This document shows, piece by piece, positions 61,701 through 64,000 of a DNA stretch of 64,000 nucleotides. The translations under genes were made by a program, and so were the position numbers. The stretch is from Nyssa sinensis (lineage: Eukaryota > Streptophyta > Magnoliopsida > Cornales > Nyssaceae). The stretch is from positions 1 to 64,000 of the forward strand of contig VIRR01000579.1 of NCBI GenBank assembly GCA_008638375.1. Reading direction: 5' to 3'. Each line of letters opens with the position of its first letter. Positions within the stretch are counted from its first letter, which is position 1. Below the pieces are notes generated by a model. That model did not search any database. It was not told the DNA's origin and saw nothing but the letters and a program-made list of their open reading frames with translations.

Positions 61701-62774
61701 TGTCTAAATCAAATACAAACCTCTTTAATATTCTGAATTTGATTATCACGTGTATTTGAAGCTTTATTGTAGAATTTATACATTTCATGCTTTAAATGTT
61801 CATGAAAAATATCTATTGAAGAAGTCAAGTGACAAATGTTTTATAAGATAAACGGTACTAAGTACCACCCTCTATGATGGTTGAAATCCTTCGGGATTCA
61901 ACAGTACATGCCCGGTAGAAGGATCTAATCCCCCAGGCAAATGAGATATCTCCATCGACAGTATTGGCAGTAAAATGGGAGTCTGGTTTGAAACAGATTC
62001 CGCCTAATAAAAGAGAAAAGATGACAAGTGATTTTGAAAATAGAAGTAGGTATTATCCCTATTCTATTTCACGTGTTTATATGCTTTTAAATTGCATATG
62101 CTCTATTTGAAGAAAATGTGTATTTAGCTTGAATACTTTAATTGTCCAAAGCTATTGTTTTAAGAATGCATATATTCTGTGTTCTAAAATGTACGAGCAA
62201 TTGGTAGTGAGTATTTCATAAACCCTCATGTGCTAAAACCACTACCAGTTGAAAACCCCATGACGAATGCAGGAATTACTCACAAGCTTTGATTAGCTTA
62301 CCCGGATTTTATCTGCCCCCCTTTCAGGTGACTAAGGGCAGATCAATTATTGAAGACTATAAGGAGAAACCTAGCTTTTGGGAAGATTTGCTTGAGGAGT
62401 TCTTTGGGGAAAAATCACATGAACTCTGATTAATATGTTTTGTATTAGCTGATATTTTAAGGACGTGTATTAAGCCCTACGGGGCAGTTGAATTAAGATT
62501 TTAATTATGAAGTCTTTTAAGTTTTAGTTATGCTCTGATTTTATATGAATGTGTGAACATGTGTACCATTGTGAATAGCGGCAGTATCGGACGGATGTGC
62601 AAATTTTAAATAAGAAAGAAAAGAAAAAAAAAAAAGTTTTTCACGCTTCTGCAACCACATGAAGCACATCTATTCGGTACCGCTGCCTATGCGAGCCTTG
62701 TCTCGAGGCCTTCGGGTCTCGGGGCGGCGGTCGCGATCCGGTAATCCGCGTAGGGTGGGTTTCGGGTCGTGACA
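58609..62774 (+). mobile_element. Solo LTR, 4.17 kb, TSD ACAGG, in the element B pol gene
   Basis: It runs TGTAATACCCCGACCCGGG..GGTTTCGGGTCGTGACA with perfect ACAGG at 58604-58608 and 62775-62779. Inside are an (AAT)n run near 58762, (TA)n and (GA)n tracts, and a donor CAG|GTAAGA at 59275. The palindrome GGTCGGGACCCGACC is near 59837, six dyad modules lie at 60240-61080, and the box is at 61100-61114. A second donor GAG|GTGAGT is at 61515, a hairpin near 62284, and an acceptor CTTTCAG ends at 62327. It contains no coding sequence. Confidence 0.95.
60240..61080 (+). repeat. Six-copy dyad-module array
   Basis: Six copies of the GAGTCCAATGGTGAGGTCC-type dyad are anchored at 60325, 60465, 60623, 60756, 60899 and 61042 (spacing 133-158 bp). 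They alternate with CCGTTTTACGAGACGG-type dyads and 'aaaatgaccaaaatgcccc' stretches. It is the longest clean array in the window. Confidence 0.75.
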
Positions 62775-63101
62775 ACAGGCCACTCTGTTCAGCTTATGTG
62801 CACAGCCCACCCTTTTGACTAGAGTGATAAAGGCACAGCTAGTGGATGTTGAGGCAGATCAGATCAGAGTACGGATTGCTAGTCCTGAGGGATTTACGGG
62901 ATGGACGGTGCATTCTGACCTTAGTCTGAGGTATTTGGGTAGAGTTTTTGTCCCAGAGTCTCTTAGGGCTGATGTCCTTAGGGATTTCCACCACTCACGT
63001 CTGGCAGTGCACCTAGGGGGCACTAAGATGTATCACGATCTGCGCCGTCAGTATTGGTGGGCAGGGATGAAGAGAGATGTGGCGCAGTTCGTGTCGAGAT
63101 G
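62775..63101 (+). pseudogene. gag-pol: gag-pol of element B, continuation (RNase H-integrase linker and integrase zinc domain)
   Basis: The frame resumes in phase (ATLFSLCAQPTLLTRV) and reads open to GMKRDVAQFVSRC. It includes the two His of the integrase HHCC finger (FHHSRLAVHLGG..) and its first Cys. The next LTR inserts within the CxxC. It aligns residue by residue with element A at 48240-48590, with fewer changes. Confidence 0.9.
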
Positions 63102-64000
63102 TGTCACGACCCGAAAACCCACCCTATGCGGATCTCGTGTCGCGGGGCCGACCCGAAGGCCGTCCCTACTTTTTTTCATTCCTGTATCATAGTACTAATA
63201 TGCAAGGTACTAAAATCTTCAACAATAACAGCGGAAGTCTTATCAGTAATAGTACATCAGCGGAAGTCTTTCAATACACAATGTTAGCGGAAGTCTTTAC
63301 AATACATAATATGGTTCTAAATAAACAAAATAAGAACCAAACGTAACCAGCACCCGAGGGTGGTGAATACATGGGAGAACTAAAACATAGACTGATACGT
63401 TTCCTCAAAATGTCCTCCTATGCTCTCAGACTCCTACTGGGGTCTTGCAGCGTCATCACCTGAAATGGGGGGTAAGTGGGGTGGAATGAGCTACAAAGCT
63501 CAGTAAGTAAATGCAAATCTCCAACACTGGTATTGATGATCAATGAATCCATGAATAAGATTATGATAGCCAATCATAAGAAAGGAGATGCTGTGATAGC
63601 CAATGAGAACAGTTGCCATGAAGGCCAATGAATAATAAGTCACAATATTCAATTAGGAGTAATGGATACGCCATCAACATGAATCTTTCAAAGATAACAT
63701 AACAAGAATGTACTGCCACAATAACCGATCACGATCAATCCAATGAAGGGTGTCCTCTCAGTTTTAGATAAGTCACAGGGAATAGTGCCATTCAATAACG
63801 AAATCATAACGATTCTTAAGAGATGCATTTACTCTGTTCTTAGGTAAAATGCCAATGCAAATGTAAATGAAATGCCAATGGATATGCAATGAAAATGCCA
63901 ATGTTCATGCCAGTCAATTGCCGGTGGAAAGCCTTCGAGGAATTCATTCCTGCCACCTGTCCATTCATGTACTTGACCCTTAGGTCTCCAGTCAATCAGA
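63102..64000 (-). repeat. LTR (minus), partial, same family as 26438-29735
   Basis: It begins TGTCACGACCCGAAAACCC inside the integrase zinc domain and closely follows 26438 onward (gcggatctcgtgtcgcgggg, 'agcggaagtc' repeats, 'cagcacccg.gggtggtgaatac'). It shows TTTCAG|GTGATGAC near 63460 and the hairpin GAGCTTTGTAGCTC near 63490 on the minus strand. It runs off the right edge, so solo LTR or full element cannot be told. The left flank is AGATG. Confidence 0.9.

Larger units (their letters stand above)
51742..64000 (+). mobile_element. Element B: Ty3/gypsy chromovirus-type element, right end outside window
   Basis: 5' LTR, PBS and gag-pol are present. The body is interrupted by a solo LTR at 58609-62774 and by a minus LTR at 63102. 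The integrase core, chromodomain, PPT and 3' LTR should lie beyond the right edge. It inserted into the 3' LTR of element A, so it is younger than A, in line with its far better preserved coding region. Confidence 0.85.

Overview
This window reads as plant nuclear heterochromatin. It is almost entirely nested LTR retrotransposons, with no convincing host gene, rRNA, canonical tRNA or CRISPR array. The pointers to a flowering plant with a repeat-rich genome are primer-binding sites matching the plant initiator-Met tRNA (TGGTATCAGAGC), Ty3/gypsy gag-pol genes with a chromodomain-like tail of the Del/Tekay type, a Ty1/copia RNase H scrap, perfect 5-bp target-site duplications, and nonsense codons that are mostly CAG-to-TAG or TGG-to-TAG, as expected from long DNA methylation. 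I cannot name the species.

Layout from left to right. (1) 1-5319: a minus-strand element whose interior holds only a broken gag; its 5' LTR is 2161-5319 and its 3' LTR runs off the left edge. (2) 5320-14005: a plus-strand LTR ('Y') split by a 6.0-kb solo LTR (7854-13869) carrying two tandem arrays. (3) 14006-15123: the end of a second Y LTR, a PBS and a short leader. (4) 15124 to about 20320: a 3'-truncated plus LTR holding a 1.8-kb solo LTR of another family (17721-19537). (5) About 20321-23022: unassigned DNA with a decayed antisense coiled-coil ORF and a copia RNase H fragment. (6) 23023-36473: a minus LTR ('X') containing element C (23526-35461), which has two LTRs around only 623 bp of interior; each of its LTRs contains one solo LTR. 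(7) 36474-41970: a plus X LTR with a second X solo LTR nested in it (36964-40397). (8) From 41971: element A (5' LTR, PBS, heavily mutated gag-pol, PPT, 3' LTR), cut at 51742 by element B. (9) Element B: 5' LTR 51742-54810, PBS and a nearly open gag-pol, itself cut by a 4.2-kb solo LTR (58609-62774) and by another LTR at 63102. Insertions are up to five deep.

Six solo LTRs have perfect 5-bp TSDs (ATTTA, TGCTC, ATATG, ATTGT, CAACA, ACAGG), so their borders are secure to the base. A seventh pair, around element C, is decayed but supported by an empty-site comparison.

The most interesting signal is inside the LTRs. Families that look unrelated over much of their length share an ordered set of short elements: a TATA/GA-rich leader and a consensus 5' splice site; small palindromes; in four copies an antisense tRNA-like unit (A box, B box, T-tract); an array of roughly 130-160-bp modules carrying three dyads; a 15-mer box TTTGATGAATAGCAT; a second donor-like site; an AGCT hairpin; an acceptor-like CAG; and a common terminus ending GTGACA. 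This looks like a conserved LTR regulatory or splicing cassette and is the main candidate for something undescribed.
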